From assembly GCF_000962805.1 (NCBI RefSeq), contig NZ_JZTW01000004.1:62001-126000 (forward strand): 64,000 bases of DNA. The letters are read 5' to 3'. This DNA comes from Pseudarthrobacter chlorophenolicus (lineage in GTDB: Bacteria > Actinomycetota > Actinomycetes > Actinomycetales > Micrococcaceae). The position numbers and the translations under genes were made by a program. Shown here one piece after another: positions 54,209 through 63,877 of this stretch (position 1 is its first letter; every line of letters begins with the position of its first letter). The notes beneath the pieces are model-generated. The model saw nothing but the letters and a program-made list of their open reading frames with translations, had not been told where the DNA came from and did not search any database.

Positions 54209-55069
54209 ATGACTGATCCGCTCCTCGCCCACGCCACCGAATACGGCCGGATGTATGCCCGGTCCACGTCGGAGCAGTTCTCCGTGCCGTCCATCACCAC
54301 AGTCATCAGCCAGCAGCCGCACGGCCTGGACGGCTGGTTCGGCTACATGGGGGCAAGCAGCCTGGCCAAGGACCCGCTGTTGTCCGAATGCCTGGGCAGC
54401 CCGGCGAAGATCAAGCAGGCCATCAACCGGGCGGCCAGGGCGGCCGAGACGTATCGGGACGATGCCGCGCGCCGCGGGGACCGGGTCCACACATACTGCG
54501 AGCAGGTTGCCCTGCGTGCGCTGGGACGTCCGCATGCCATGAAGGAAGCGCGGGAGGCGCTGGCTGCCAACGGGGAGGAGGCCTTCGCCGTACGTTTTGA
54601 TGAATGGTGGGAGCTTTTCCGCGTGGAGCCCCTTGCTCCTGAAATCACTGTATGGAACAAGGCGGTGGGGTACGCCGGCACCCTGGACCTGGTGGCGCGA
54701 ATCAACGGACGCATCTGCCTTATCGATTACAAAACCAAGGGCACTACCCGGGACGGCCAGGTCAAGTCCCTCGACGACAAAGTGGTGATGCAGCTTGTGG
54801 CCGGCATGAAGGCCGAGGAGAGCCTGGTGGATCCGGTGGCCGGTACCTGGGAACCGTGGAAGTACGGGGAAGACCCGGTCCTGCTGGCTGTGGCCATTGG
54901 GGAGACGGAGGTCCGCCCCGTGCGGGCCAACCCCGAGGTCCTTAAGCACCACTGGTGGAAGTTTTGCGCGCTGCGCCGCGTGTGGGAGCTCTCGGCCGAC
55001 ACCATCAGTGCCGGCACCGCCCTGCTCCCTATCGCCCCGCCACCGCTGGCCCAGGCCCGCACCGCCTAG
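54209..55069 (+). CDS. PD-(D/E)XK nuclease-like protein
   Basis: 286 aa. AGTLDLVARINGRICLIDYKTKG has the RecB-family spacing: Asp in GTLD and D-x-K in LIDYKT. An upstream RRGDRVHTYCEQ helix with Arg/His and a later Gln (DDKVVMQLVAGMKAEE) complete the usual quartet. It may be a DNA exonuclease-like or CRISPR-Cas4-like single-domain protein, but no CRISPR or helicase partner is present. I chose ATG 54209. It follows the tRNA-Val terminator. Confidence 0.75.
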   Translation: MTDPLLAHATEYGRMYARSTSEQFSVPSITTVISQQPHGLDGWFGYMGASSLAKDPLLSECLGSPAKIKQAINRAARAAETYRDDAARRGDRVHTYCEQVALRALGRPHAMKEAREALAANGEEAFAVRFDEWWELFRVEPLAPEITVWNKAVGYAGTLDLVARINGRICLIDYKTKGTTRDGQVKSLDDKVVMQLVAGMKAEESLVDPVAGTWEPWKYGEDPVLLAVAIGETEVRPVRANPEVLKHHWWKFCALRRVWELSADTISAGTALLPIAPPPLAQARTA

Positions 55070-55120
55070 CGCCTAAACTGGTTTGGTCCCATTGCCGCCA
55101 ACCGTGAGGAAAATCCGCGC

Positions 55121-55735
55121 ATGGCTATTCTGAATATCCGCATCATCGGCGATCCCGTGCTCCGCACGGTGGCCGATCCTGTGACGGAATTCGGGCCCGA
55201 ACTTGCCAAGCTGGTCGCCGACATGACTGAAACCATGGAAGATGTGGATGGCGCCGGCCTTGCCGCGCCCCAGATCGGTGTCAGCAAGCGCGTCTTCACT
55301 TACCGGATTGACGGCGTGGAAGGGCACATTATCAACCCGGTGCTCGAAAACAGTGACGACTACCAGCCGGACCACGTGGAGGGCTGCCTGTCCATCCCGG
55401 GCCTGGGCTTCCCTGTCCGCCGTTTCCGAGCCACCCGCGTCTCCGGGGTGGACATGCACGGCGATCCCGTCTCCATCGAAGGGGAGGGCATGCTGGCCCG
55501 CTGCTTCCAGCACGAGAACGACCACCTGGACGGCGTCCTTTACACAGACCGACTGGAGGGAGAGGACCGGAAGGCCGCCCTCCGGTCCATCCGCAATGCC
55601 AACTACGACTCCGTCACGGAGCGCACCACCGCCAAGCGCGCCAAGACCGTGGGGTCCAGCTTCGGCGGAGCGAGCTTCGGCGGACCCGGTGCACCGGGAC
55701 CGACGCCCGGCTCCAGTTTCGGCAACGCCGGGTGA
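55121..55735 (+). CDS. def: Peptide deformylase
   Basis: Removes the formyl group from new proteins; Fe2+/Zn2+ enzyme. 204 aa. The three motifs are GAGLAAPQIG, EGCLSIPG and QHENDHLDG. The last 35 residues are a Gly/Ser/Phe-rich tail with repeated SFGG units, which most deformylases lack. A TAAACT -10 at 55074-55079 starts a short leader with GAGGA. The stop overlaps the fmt GTG. Confidence 0.96.
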   Translation: MAILNIRIIGDPVLRTVADPVTEFGPELAKLVADMTETMEDVDGAGLAAPQIGVSKRVFTYRIDGVEGHIINPVLENSDDYQPDHVEGCLSIPGLGFPVRRFRATRVSGVDMHGDPVSIEGEGMLARCFQHENDHLDGVLYTDRLEGEDRKAALRSIRNANYDSVTERTTAKRAKTVGSSFGGASFGGPGAPGPTPGSSFGNAG

Positions 55736-56652
55736 GGGTCCTTTTCGCGGGCACTCCCGCCGTCGCGGTTCCCTCCCTGGATGCCCTTGTCAAGGCCGGA
55801 TTCGACGTCGTTGCCGTCCTGACCCGCCCCGACGCTCCGATTGGGCGCAAACGCGTCCTTACGCCGTCGCCGGTTGCTGCGCGGGCCCTCGAGCTAGGGC
55901 TGGATGTCATCTACGCTGCCAAGGTTGACGACGCCGCCGTCGAACAGATTTCCGCCGCTGCCCCCGATGTCGCAGCCATCGTGGCCTACGGCGGGCTCGT
56001 TCCCCCCACCGCCCTGGCCATTCCACGCCACGGCTGGATCAACCTGCACTTTTCGCTGCTGCCCGCGTGGCGAGGTGCCGCACCCGTGCAACGTTCGGTG
56101 ATGGCCGGCGACGACGTCACCGGCGCGGTGACCTTCCAGCTGGAGAAGGGGCTCGACACGGGACCCGTGTTCGGCACCCTCACCGAGTCCGTTGGCCCGG
56201 AAGACACGGCCGGCCAGCTCCTGGAACGGCTCTCGCACAGCGGCGCCGTCCTCCTTGCGCAGACCCTGTCCGCGATCGAAGCGGGCAAGGCATCTGCGGT
56301 GCCCCAGGCCGGAGACGTATCGCTGGCGCCAAAGCTCACCCTGGAAGACGGGCACTTGAACTGGCGCCACCCCGCCCTGGCCATCGGCCGCCAGGCCCGT
56401 GGCGTCACCCCCGAGCCCGGAGCCTGGACGCTCCTGGACGGCCAGCGCGTAAAGCTCGAGCCTGTGCGGCTGCGTCCGGATGTCGAGGACCTCGCACCGG
56501 GTGCCCTTGCCGTTCACGGAAAGAGCGTGCTGGTGGGCACCGGTTCCCACGCGGTGGAGCTGACCCGCATCCAGCCCGCCGGAAAAAAGATGATGGCCGC
56601 GCCCGATTGGGCCCGCGGCATTGGTTCGCTGGAAGGCGTGGTATTCGAATGA
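55732..56652 (+). CDS. fmt: Methionyl-tRNA formyltransferase
   Basis: Formylates initiator Met-tRNA, the step reversed by def after translation. 306 aa. RVLFAGTPAVAVPSLDALV, HGWINLHFSLLPAWRGAAPVQ (catalytic Asn/His) and the C-terminal domain are normal. GTG start overlapping def, stop overlapping rsmB (ATGA). Confidence 0.97.
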   Translation: MRVLFAGTPAVAVPSLDALVKAGFDVVAVLTRPDAPIGRKRVLTPSPVAARALELGLDVIYAAKVDDAAVEQISAAAPDVAAIVAYGGLVPPTALAIPRHGWINLHFSLLPAWRGAAPVQRSVMAGDDVTGAVTFQLEKGLDTGPVFGTLTESVGPEDTAGQLLERLSHSGAVLLAQTLSAIEAGKASAVPQAGDVSLAPKLTLEDGHLNWRHPALAIGRQARGVTPEPGAWTLLDGQRVKLEPVRLRPDVEDLAPGALAVHGKSVLVGTGSHAVELTRIQPAGKKMMAAPDWARGIGSLEGVVFE

Positions 56653-58232
56653 GTGGATCCGGTACGAATTCCGGTGGCGCGCAGCAAGGGCGTCCGTCCG
56701 GCCGGGGACGCGGCGCGGGCCAAAGCGGCCGCGGCCAGGGCGGCGCACGGGACAACAGCCGCCGCGACGCCCAGGGCCGGGAACGGAACCGTGGCCCGCA
56801 GCGGAACTACACCGAAAACGCGCCGGCCCAGCGCACCCGCCGGGCCGATCCCGCCCGGCTGGTGGCATTCGAGGTACTCCGAGCCGTTGCGCAGGAGGAC
56901 GCCTACGCCAACCTCGTCCTGCCCGCCCGGATCCGGCAGCACCGGCTGGACAAGCGCGACGCCGGGTTTGCCACCGAGCTGAGCTACGGCGCGCTGAGGG
57001 GACAGGGAACCTACGACGCCGTCCTGGCGCGCTGCGTCGACCGGCCGCTGGACCAGCTCGACCCTGCTGTCCTGGACGCGTTGCGCATTGGCGTGCACCA
57101 GCTTCTCGCCATGCGCGTCCCGGCCCACGCGGCACTGGACCAGACGGTGGGTCTCGCCCGCGCCGTCATTGGCGCAGGACCCTCCGCCCTGATTAACGCG
57201 GTCCTCCGCAAGGTCAGCGTCCACAGCCTGGATGAGTGGCTGGACCTGCTGGTAGCGGACGAAACCGATGAAACCCGCATCGCGTCACTCCGCTACGCCC
57301 ACCCCGAATGGATCGTCCGGGCCATGCGCCAGGCGCTGGTGGCCCACGGCCGCCCCGTCGGGGAAATCAACGCCTTGCTCGAAGCTGACAACGCAGCCCC
57401 GGTGGTCAACCTGGTGGCCCTTCCCGGTCTGGGAACCCTCGACGAAGCGCTTGAAGACGGCGCCACTCCGGGCAAACTCGTTGAAGGGTCCGCCCTGTCC
57501 AGCGGTGGGGACCTGGGACGGCTGTCCTCCGTACGCGCGGGCACCACCCGGGTACAGGACGTCGGCTCGCAACTGGTGGCCCGCGCGATGACCGCGGTGG
57601 AGCTGGGAGACGCCGCGCCCGATGCCGCAGCGCCCGAAGCCTGGCTCGACCTCTGCGCCGGACCCGGCGGAAAAGCGGCACTGCTTGGCGCCCTCGCCCG
57701 GGAACGCGGCGCCACGTTGCTGGCCAACGAACCCGCAGCGCACCGCGCCAAACTGGTCAAACAGGCCTTATCCGCCGTCCCGGACGACACCTGGCAGGTT
57801 CGCACCGGTGACGGCCGCGAGGTCGGCGCAGAGCACCCCGGGTCCTTCGACCGCGTCCTGGTGGACGTGCCCTGCAGCGGCCTGGGGGCATTGCGCCGCC
57901 GGCCTGAGTCCCGTTGGCGCCGATCGCCCAAGGACCTGGCGGACCTGGGACCGCTGCAGCGCGAACTGCTTTCCTCTGCACTGGCAGCTGTCCGGCCCGG
58001 GGGAGTGGTTGCCTATGTGACGTGCTCGCCGCATCCCGCCGAAACCACGGCGGTGGTTTCGGACGCCCTGAGGAAACGGGATGACCTGGAACTCCTTGAC
58101 GCCGGGGCCGCGCTCGACGCCGTCAGCCTCACCGGGAGCCTGGGTGCAGGACATGATTTGACCGCGCAGCTGTGGCCACATGTCCACAGCACCGACGCCA
58201 TGTTCCTGGCCCTTATCCGGAAAAAGGCCTGA
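56649..58232 (+). CDS. rsmB: 16S rRNA m5C967 methyltransferase RsmB-like, with RGG-rich N-terminus
   Basis: 527 aa. After a 65-residue Gly/Arg/Ser-rich disordered leader come a NusB-like RNA-binding domain ([22 protein letters not shown]) and the NOL1/NOP2/Sun methyltransferase. [15 protein letters not shown] binds SAM, and the catalytic cysteines are in [18 protein letters not shown] and [11 protein letters not shown]. Starts at ATG 56649 overlapping fmt. The def-fmt-rsmB order is widely conserved. Confidence 0.94.
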   Translation: MSGSGTNSGGAQQGRPSGRGRGAGQSGRGQGGARDNSRRDAQGRERNRGPQRNYTENAPAQRTRRADPARLVAFEVLRAVAQEDAYANLVLPARIRQHRLDKRDAGFATELSYGALRGQGTYDAVLARCVDRPLDQLDPAVLDALRIGVHQLLAMRVPAHAALDQTVGLARAVIGAGPSALINAVLRKVSVHSLDEWLDLLVADETDETRIASLRYAHPEWIVRAMRQALVAHGRPVGEINALLEADNAAPVVNLVALPGLGTLDEALEDGATPGKLVEGSALSSGGDLGRLSSVRAGTTRVQDVGSQLVARAMTAVELGDAAPDAAAPEAWLDLCAGPGGKAALLGALARERGATLLANEPAAHRAKLVKQALSAVPDDTWQVRTGDGREVGAEHPGSFDRVLVDVPCSGLGALRRRPESRWRRSPKDLADLGPLQRELLSSALAAVRPGGVVAYVTCSPHPAETTAVVSDALRKRDDLELLDAGAALDAVSLTGSLGAGHDLTAQLWPHVHSTDAMFLALIRKKA

Positions 58233-58281
58233 CGCCACCCTTCGGCACACGCATCCCATCCACCTTTCGAAAGGCATCCCC

Positions 58282-58962
58282 GTGACGCAATGCTGCATCA
58301 ACCCGAGCATCCTCTCGGCCGACTTCGTCAACCTTGAGGCTGAGCTGAAGCGCATCAGCAACGCCGACGCCGTGCACGTGGACGTCATGGACAACCACTT
58401 TGTTCCCAACCTCACCATCGGCCTGCCGGTGGTGCAGCGGATCCAGGCGGTCAGCCCCGTGCCCCTGGACGCCCACCTGATGATCGCCGATGCCGACCGC
58501 TGGGCGCCTGGTTTCGCGGACGCGGGCCTGGCCTCGGTCACGTTCCATGCAGAGGCGTCCATAGCGCCCATCAAGCTGGCCCGTGAACTCCGCAGCAGAG
58601 GTGCGAAGGCCGGAATGGCGCTGCGGCCGTCCACCCCCGTGGAGCCGTACCTGGACATGCTGTCCGAACTGGACATGCTGCTCATCATGACCGTGGAGCC
58701 AGGTTTCGGCGGCCAGGCTTTCCTCGACGTCACCCTTCCCAAGATCCGCCGCGCCCGCGCCGCCATTGACGGGTCCGGCATTGGCGTGGCCATCCAGGTT
58801 GATGGCGGGATCACTGAGGAAACCATCACCCGCGCCGCGGAAGCAGGAGCCAACGTGTTCGTGGCGGGCTCCGCTGTCTACGGGGCTGACGACCCCGCCG
58901 CTGCCATCGAACGGCTCCGCGACGAAGGCAGCCGTACGTTACGGAAGGCGACGGCGGAATAA
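58282..58962 (+). CDS. rpe: Ribulose-phosphate 3-epimerase
   Basis: TIM-barrel pentose-phosphate enzyme. 226 aa. [38 protein letters not shown] and IQVDGGI carry metal and catalytic residues. The GTG at 58282 is preceded by GAAAGG. It makes ribulose-5-phosphate, a substrate of RibB in the operon that follows, which may explain the linkage. Confidence 0.97.
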   Translation: MTQCCINPSILSADFVNLEAELKRISNADAVHVDVMDNHFVPNLTIGLPVVQRIQAVSPVPLDAHLMIADADRWAPGFADAGLASVTFHAEASIAPIKLARELRSRGAKAGMALRPSTPVEPYLDMLSELDMLLIMTVEPGFGGQAFLDVTLPKIRRARAAIDGSGIGVAIQVDGGITEETITRAAEAGANVFVAGSAVYGADDPAAAIERLRDEGSRTLRKATAE

Positions 58963-58968
58963 CAAGAA

Positions 58969-58986
58969 GCCACATCCGGTTGTGGC
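58969..58986 (+). terminator. Hairpin after rpe
   Basis: GCCACA-TCCGGT-TGTGGC, 6 nt after the rpe stop and 19 nt before the riboswitch. Weak as terminator (6-bp stem, no U-run). Confidence 0.4.
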
Positions 58987-59004
58987 ACAATAACAACACA
59001 CATA

Positions 59005-59158
59005 CGTGCTCCGGGGTCGGTGTAAGTCCGAACCGGCGGTGACAGTCCGCGACCCGCGAACCGGTGGCTATTCCTGGCAGGCCAGGCGAAGCCCCGGTGA
59101 TCGGTTGAACCGGTGAAATTCCGGTACCGACAGTTAAAGTCTGGATGAGAGAAGCACG
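59005..59158 (+). promoter_or_regulatory. FMN riboswitch (RFN element)
   Basis: The P1 stem CGTGCT/AGCACG encloses the conserved RFN blocks: CCGGGGTCGGTGTAAGTCCG, AACCGGCGGTGACAGTCC, GGTGAAATTCCGGTACCGAC and AGTTAAAGTCTGGATGAGAG. Binding of flavin mononucleotide should switch off the downstream riboflavin uptake and synthesis operon. Confidence 0.97.
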
Positions 59159-59169
59159 TACAGCTGTAT

Positions 59170-59193
59170 CTTCGGGGCCCGTGGGCTCCGAAG
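59170..59193 (+). promoter_or_regulatory. Expression-platform hairpin of the FMN riboswitch
   Basis: CTTCGGGGCC pairs with GGCTCCGAAG around a tiny loop, right after the aptamer. There is no U-run, so attenuation may be Rho-assisted or act on translation of the first gene (start 59258, with GGGAAGGA nearby). Confidence 0.6.
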
Positions 59194-59257
59194 CGTTCTG
59201 CTGTCGTATACCCCCGGAGCCATCGCGGTTCTGACAGGGAAGGAACGACACACAGAC

Positions 59258-59977
59258 ATGGACCTCCTGCGATGGCTCTTTGACGCTCAGATCCCCGTTG
59301 GGGGATCTGTCCTGATATTGAGAGAAGTGCTGGGCAACATTTTCGGCCTGGCAAGTGCATTCGGCGGCATGCGCCGCAAAGTTTGGGCCTGGCCCGTGGG
59401 CATTGTCGGCAACCTGCTGCTGCTCACGGTGTTCCTTGGCAACGTCTTCGGCTCCGCCACACCGGCTACCCTCTGGGGGCAGGCCGGCCGCCAGGTGATG
59501 TTCATCGCCGTGGCCGCCTATGGCTGGCACCGCTGGAAGCAGGGCCGGAGCGCTGGTGGCGGGAACACCGCCGTCGTGCCCCAATGGGCCAGCAACCGGA
59601 CCCGGCTTATCCTCGCTGCCGCACTGGTGGCCGGCACCGTTGCCCTGACCCCGCTGTTTGACTCCCTCGGTTCCTACCCGCCGGTGTGGGCTGACGCCTG
59701 GACCTTTGCGGGATCGCTCCTGGCCACCTACGGCATGGCGCGGGGCTGGACCGAGTTCTGGCTGATGTGGGTGGCCGTGGACATCGTGGGTGTCCCGCTC
59801 CTGTTCAGTGCCGGCTACTACGCCAGCGCCTTCATGTACCTCTTTTATGGCTTCTTCACCCTTGCCGGGTTCTTCGTCTGGTGGAATGCCTCCCGCCGCG
59901 GTGGCGCGGCGGACGGGCGCGAAGAGCAGCCCGCTTCGGTGGAGACCGCCTTTCCTGACCCGAGGGTGAAGCTCTGA
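59258..59977 (+). CDS. ribM: PnuC-family transporter, probable riboflavin importer (RibM/PnuX)
   Basis: 239 aa, seven to eight membrane helices. WAWPVGIVGNLLLLTVFL and the WTEFWLMWVAVDIVGVPLL pattern belong to PnuC/RibM. Position directly behind an FMN riboswitch and in front of ribD makes riboflavin the likely substrate rather than nicotinamide riboside. Stop and ribD start overlap (TGATG). Confidence 0.9.
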   Translation: MDLLRWLFDAQIPVGGSVLILREVLGNIFGLASAFGGMRRKVWAWPVGIVGNLLLLTVFLGNVFGSATPATLWGQAGRQVMFIAVAAYGWHRWKQGRSAGGGNTAVVPQWASNRTRLILAAALVAGTVALTPLFDSLGSYPPVWADAWTFAGSLLATYGMARGWTEFWLMWVAVDIVGVPLLFSAGYYASAFMYLFYGFFTLAGFFVWWNASRRGGAADGREEQPASVETAFPDPRVKL

Positions 59978-61098
59978 TGGCCGCCGAACTCCGGGTGGCA
60001 GCACCGTTCACCACCGCGGAAGTCCAGGCCATGGAACACGCCCTCGAAGCAGCCCTGCAGGGGCCGCGCGGCGCCAACCCACTGGTGGGCGCCGTCGTCG
60101 TAAGCCCTGACGGCCGCGAACTTGCCACCGGGTACCACCGCGGCGCGGGCACCGCCCACGCCGAGGCTGATGCCGTGGCACGGGCCCGGGAAGCGGGCGT
60201 GGACCTTGCCGGCTGCACCATGGTGGTGACCCTCGAGCCCTGCAACCATGTGGGCCGGACCGGGCCGTGCACGGAAGCGATTATCGCTGCCGGCATCACC
60301 GATGTTATCTACGCCGTGGACGACCCCCACGATCCCGCGGCCGGCGGGGCAGCCACCCTGCGCAACGCCGGTATCTCGGTCCGCAGCGGCCTGGCTGCGG
60401 CGGAATCCCTGGAACTGAACCGCCGGTGGTTCGAGGCGGTAGCAGAAAAGCGGCCCTTCACCACCCTCCATATCGCCCAAACCCTCGACGGACGGATCGC
60501 GGCCGAAGACGGCACCAGCCAGTGGATCTCCAGCCCGGAATCCCTGGCGGACAACCACGGGATCCGGAGCCGCATCGACGCCATCCTGGTGGGAACCCAG
60601 ACCGTCGCGGTTGACAATCCCCGCCTGACTGCCCGGGACGCCTCTGGCAACCCGGCGGCAAGGCAGCCGGTCCGCGCCGTCATGGGCCTTCGGGACATTC
60701 CCGAGCACGCCGCAATCCTGGGCGATGACGGACTGGCTGTCCACCTTCCCACCAGGGATCCGCGCCAGGCGTTGACCACCCTGTACGCCTCCGGAACCCG
60801 CCACGTCATGGTGGAGGGCGGTTCACGGATCCTCAGCGCGTTCCTCACCGCAGGGCTGGTGGACGAACTGATCGTCTACCTGGCACCCACATTGCTTGGT
60901 TCCGGAACCCCGTCACTGGACGGGCTGGGAGTCAGCACCCTCCCGGACGCCCAGCAATGGGAATGGGACGCTTCCGACGGCGGGGCCGTGCGTACGCTGG
61001 GCCGCGACCTGAGACTTCACCTGAAACCGCAACGCCACGTTGCACTTGACCCACAACCGTCCCGCGAAGCTGCGCGACAAGCCCAGGGAGGCTACTGA
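59977..61098 (+). CDS. ribD: Bifunctional riboflavin biosynthesis deaminase/reductase RibD
   Basis: Steps two and three of riboflavin synthesis. 373 aa. N-terminal deaminase with zinc ligands in AHAEADAV and LEPCNHVGRTGPCTEAI; C-terminal reductase (TLDGRIAAEDGTSQWIS, VEGGSRILSAF). It overlaps ribM and ribE by single bases (TGATG), a coupled arrangement. Confidence 0.97.
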   Translation: MAAELRVAAPFTTAEVQAMEHALEAALQGPRGANPLVGAVVVSPDGRELATGYHRGAGTAHAEADAVARAREAGVDLAGCTMVVTLEPCNHVGRTGPCTEAIIAAGITDVIYAVDDPHDPAAGGAATLRNAGISVRSGLAAAESLELNRRWFEAVAEKRPFTTLHIAQTLDGRIAAEDGTSQWISSPESLADNHGIRSRIDAILVGTQTVAVDNPRLTARDASGNPAARQPVRAVMGLRDIPEHAAILGDDGLAVHLPTRDPRQALTTLYASGTRHVMVEGGSRILSAFLTAGLVDELIVYLAPTLLGSGTPSLDGLGVSTLPDAQQWEWDASDGGAVRTLGRDLRLHLKPQRHVALDPQPSREAARQAQGGY

Positions 61099-61775
61099 TG
61101 TTTACCGGAATAATCGCCGAACAGGGAGAGGTGCTCGCCGTCGAGCGCGACGGCGACACCAGCGCCACCGTACGGCTCCGCGCCCCCGGCACCACCGAGG
61201 GGCTCGCCCTGGGCGGCTCCATCGCCGTCAACGGCGTTTGCCTTACCGCAACGGACATCGACGGCAAGGAATTCAGCGTCGATGTCATGGGCGAGACCCT
61301 GGTCCGGAGCACCATCGGCGAACTGGCGCCAGGCGACGCCGTCAACCTGGAACGGTGCGTTCCCGCGGGAGGGCGGCTGGACGGCCACGTGGTGCAAGGC
61401 CACGTGGACGGCGTTGGCGTCCTCCTGGAACGCGAACCGCAGGGCAACTGGGAGCGGCTCCGCTTCGGCGTCCCCGGCAACCTTGCCCGCTACATTGCCG
61501 AAAAGGGCTCCATTGCCATCGACGGCGTCTCCCTGACCGTGACGGCGGTCAGCGCCGCTGCCGAGCAGGAGCCGTGGTTCGAAGTTGGCCTGATTCCCAC
61601 CACCCTGGCCGAGACCGGACTCGGCACCAAAACCACCGGTAGCCGGGTCAACCTGGAGGTGGACGTCCTGGCCAAATACACCGAACGGCTGCTCTCGTTC
61701 CGCACAGATGGTACCGGCGCCGCCGGTACTGAGACCGGGGAAACCGTGGCGGCAGTACCAGGTGGTGCCCGGTGA
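61098..61775 (+). CDS. ribE: Riboflavin synthase, alpha chain
   Basis: Dismutates two lumazines to riboflavin. 225 aa. Two lumazine-binding repeats: [12 protein letters not shown]...VNGVCLTAT and [12 protein letters not shown]...IDGVSLTVT. The C-terminal 25 residues are a Thr/Gly-rich tail. Confidence 0.96.
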   Translation: MFTGIIAEQGEVLAVERDGDTSATVRLRAPGTTEGLALGGSIAVNGVCLTATDIDGKEFSVDVMGETLVRSTIGELAPGDAVNLERCVPAGGRLDGHVVQGHVDGVGVLLEREPQGNWERLRFGVPGNLARYIAEKGSIAIDGVSLTVTAVSAAAEQEPWFEVGLIPTTLAETGLGTKTTGSRVNLEVDVLAKYTERLLSFRTDGTGAAGTETGETVAAVPGGAR

Positions 61776-62494
61776 ACGGCACTGCGCACCTGGAACCCGG
61801 AGCGGTTCCGGCCGTAATTCCCACCCGCGGCCTGGATTCCATCGGAGACGCCGTCCGGGCCATGGCAGCGGGAAAACCCGTTTTGGTGGTGGATAACGAG
61901 GACCGGGAAAACGAAGGCGACATCATCTTCGCAGCCCAGCACGCCACGCCCGCCCTGATGGGCTGGACCATCCGCTACAGCTCCGGCGTCATCTGCGTGC
62001 CGTTGACGGGCGAGCGGGCGGACGCCCTGCAGCTGCCGCCCATGACGGCAGTCAACGAGGACGCAAAAGGCACCGCCTACACGGTGTCCTGTGACGCCGC
62101 CATCGGTGTCAGCACCGGCATCTCCGCCACAGACCGCGCCCTCACGGCACGCGTCCTGGCGGATCCGCAGGCCCTGCCGGCGTCAGTAACCCGCCCGGGG
62201 CATATTTTTCCGCTCCGTGCCGTTGACGGAGGTGTGCGGGAGCGCCAAGGCCACACCGAGGCCGCGGTGGACCTGTGCCGCCTGGCGGGACTCGAACCGG
62301 TCGGCGTCATCGCGGAAGTGGTGTACGACGACGGCGAGATGATGCGCCTGGACGGGCTCCGTTCGTTCGCAGCGGAACATGGGTGCCCTTTGGTCTCCAT
62401 CGAGGACCTGGTGGCGTATCTTGAAGCCGGGACCGGGGGAGGCCTGGATCAGGATGTCCGGAGTGTACCGGGCGGAGAAAAGGAGAAGCGATGA
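61772..62494 (+). CDS. ribB: 3,4-dihydroxy-2-butanone-4-phosphate synthase RibB
   Basis: Makes the four-carbon unit from ribulose-5-phosphate. 240 aa. [29 protein letters not shown] and [10 protein letters not shown] are intact. GTG start overlaps ribE; stop overlaps ribA (ATGA). It is separate from RibA, whereas many bacteria have a RibBA fusion. Confidence 0.95.
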   Translation: MNGTAHLEPGAVPAVIPTRGLDSIGDAVRAMAAGKPVLVVDNEDRENEGDIIFAAQHATPALMGWTIRYSSGVICVPLTGERADALQLPPMTAVNEDAKGTAYTVSCDAAIGVSTGISATDRALTARVLADPQALPASVTRPGHIFPLRAVDGGVRERQGHTEAAVDLCRLAGLEPVGVIAEVVYDDGEMMRLDGLRSFAAEHGCPLVSIEDLVAYLEAGTGGGLDQDVRSVPGGEKEKR

Positions 62495-63222
62495 CGGCAT
62501 CGGCAGCCAGCGACGACAGCCAGAACGGTCACCGGAAGCACCACACCGGGAATGGCAGCGCCCCACACCCCGTCAGCGGCGGTCCCATTGTGCAGCTTCC
62601 CACCGCCTTCGGTGACTTTGTGGCGCAGGCATGGACCGACCTTGTAACAGGCGTGGAGCATCTTGCCGTCAGTTCGCCCAACCCGCCCAGCGACGGAAAA
62701 GCGCCGCTGGTGCGCCTGCACTCGGAATGCCTGACCGGTGACGTCTTCGGCTCGTACCGGTGCGACTGCGGGGAACAGCTGGCCTACGCCCTGGAGCTGA
62801 TCCATGAACACGGCGGAACCCTGCTGTACCTGCGCGGCCAGGAAGGCCGCGGCATTGGCCTGGCCAACAAAATCAAGGCCTATGCGCTGCAGGAAGCCGG
62901 TTTCGACACCGTAGAAGCCAACGAACAGCTGGGTTTGCCGGTTGATGCGCGGTGCTACAAGGCAGCCGCCCAGGTGCTCGCCGAGATGGGCCTGCACGAG
63001 GTCCGGCTCCTGAGCAACAACCCGGACAAGCAGAACCGGCTGGCCAAAGCCGGTGTCAAGGTAGTGGAGATGGTTCCCACCGAGGTGCCGTCCCGCGAGC
63101 AGAACATCCGGTACCTGCGGACCAAGAAGGACCGCATGGAACACCGGCTCCTGCTGGACACCGGGGCCGACCCCGTACCGGTACCGGGCCCTGACGGTCC
63201 GTTCCGCCACGAACAAGACTGA
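62491..63222 (+). CDS. ribA: GTP cyclohydrolase II RibA
   Basis: First step of riboflavin synthesis from GTP. 243 aa. Zinc Cys in [17 protein letters not shown], catalytic [15 protein letters not shown], and [10 protein letters not shown] 20-residue hydrophilic leader precedes the domain. It lies in a different frame from ribB but overlaps its stop. Confidence 0.96.
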   Translation: MTASAASDDSQNGHRKHHTGNGSAPHPVSGGPIVQLPTAFGDFVAQAWTDLVTGVEHLAVSSPNPPSDGKAPLVRLHSECLTGDVFGSYRCDCGEQLAYALELIHEHGGTLLYLRGQEGRGIGLANKIKAYALQEAGFDTVEANEQLGLPVDARCYKAAAQVLAEMGLHEVRLLSNNPDKQNRLAKAGVKVVEMVPTEVPSREQNIRYLRTKKDRMEHRLLLDTGADPVPVPGPDGPFRHEQD

Positions 63223-63269
63223 CCTGACCACACCACTGAACCACCAGACTGAACGGACACCTCGCACCC

Positions 63270-63755
63270 ATGAGCGGACACGGCGCCCCCGATATCGACC
63301 TCACCACCCTCAACCCGGCCGAAACGTCGCAGCTCCGGCTCGCAATCGTTGCGGCGAGCTGGCACACCCAGATCATGGACGGCCTCCTGGACGGCGCCCT
63401 GCGCGCGGCAAAGGACGCGGGCATCAACGAGCCCACGGTCATCCGCGTACCCGGCAGCTTTGAGCTGCCGGTAGCCGCCGCACGCCTGGCCCCGCACTTC
63501 GACGCCGTGGTGGCGCTCGGCGTGGTCATCCGTGGCGGTACCCCGCACTTCGAATACGTCTGCCAGGCCGCGACGTCGGGACTTACCGACGTCAGCGTCC
63601 GCACCGGGGTGCCGGTGGGCTTCGGCGTGCTCACCTGCGACACGGAACAGCAGGGCCTGGACCGCGCCGGACTGCCCGGCTCCAAGGAAGACAAGGGGCA
63701 CGAGGCCGTTACGGCGGCGCTGGCTACCGCTGTGGTCCTCAAGCAGTACACATAA
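63270..63755 (+). CDS. ribH: 6,7-dimethyl-8-ribityllumazine synthase
   Basis: Joins the RibB product with the RibD product. 161 aa. [27 protein letters not shown] and [17 protein letters not shown] carry the substrate and phosphate sites. Last gene of the operon. Confidence 0.97.
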   Translation: MSGHGAPDIDLTTLNPAETSQLRLAIVAASWHTQIMDGLLDGALRAAKDAGINEPTVIRVPGSFELPVAAARLAPHFDAVVALGVVIRGGTPHFEYVCQAATSGLTDVSVRTGVPVGFGVLTCDTEQQGLDRAGLPGSKEDKGHEAVTAALATAVVLKQYT

Positions 63756-63792
63756 CCGCCTGACACTATGCAACGTTGGAGTCCAGCGGCGG

Positions 63793-63820
63793 GCGCGGTG
63801 TGTATTCGCTCACACCGCGT
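63793..63820 (+). terminator. Terminator of the riboflavin operon
   Basis: CGCGGTGTG and CACACCGCG pair around an 8-nt loop, extended by one G-U pair; 38 bp after ribH. No U-run. Confidence 0.6.
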
Positions 63821-63864
63821 CCGTCATGGAACGGCCCGGGAAGCGCCGTCAGGGCCGCAGCAAG

Positions 63865-63870
63865 TAGGCT
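63865..63870 (+). promoter_or_regulatory. -10 box for hisE
   Basis: TAGGCT, 7 nt before the hisE GTG; GGAGGG lies between. It separates hisE from the riboflavin operon. Confidence 0.4.
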
Positions 63871-63877
63871 GGAGGGC

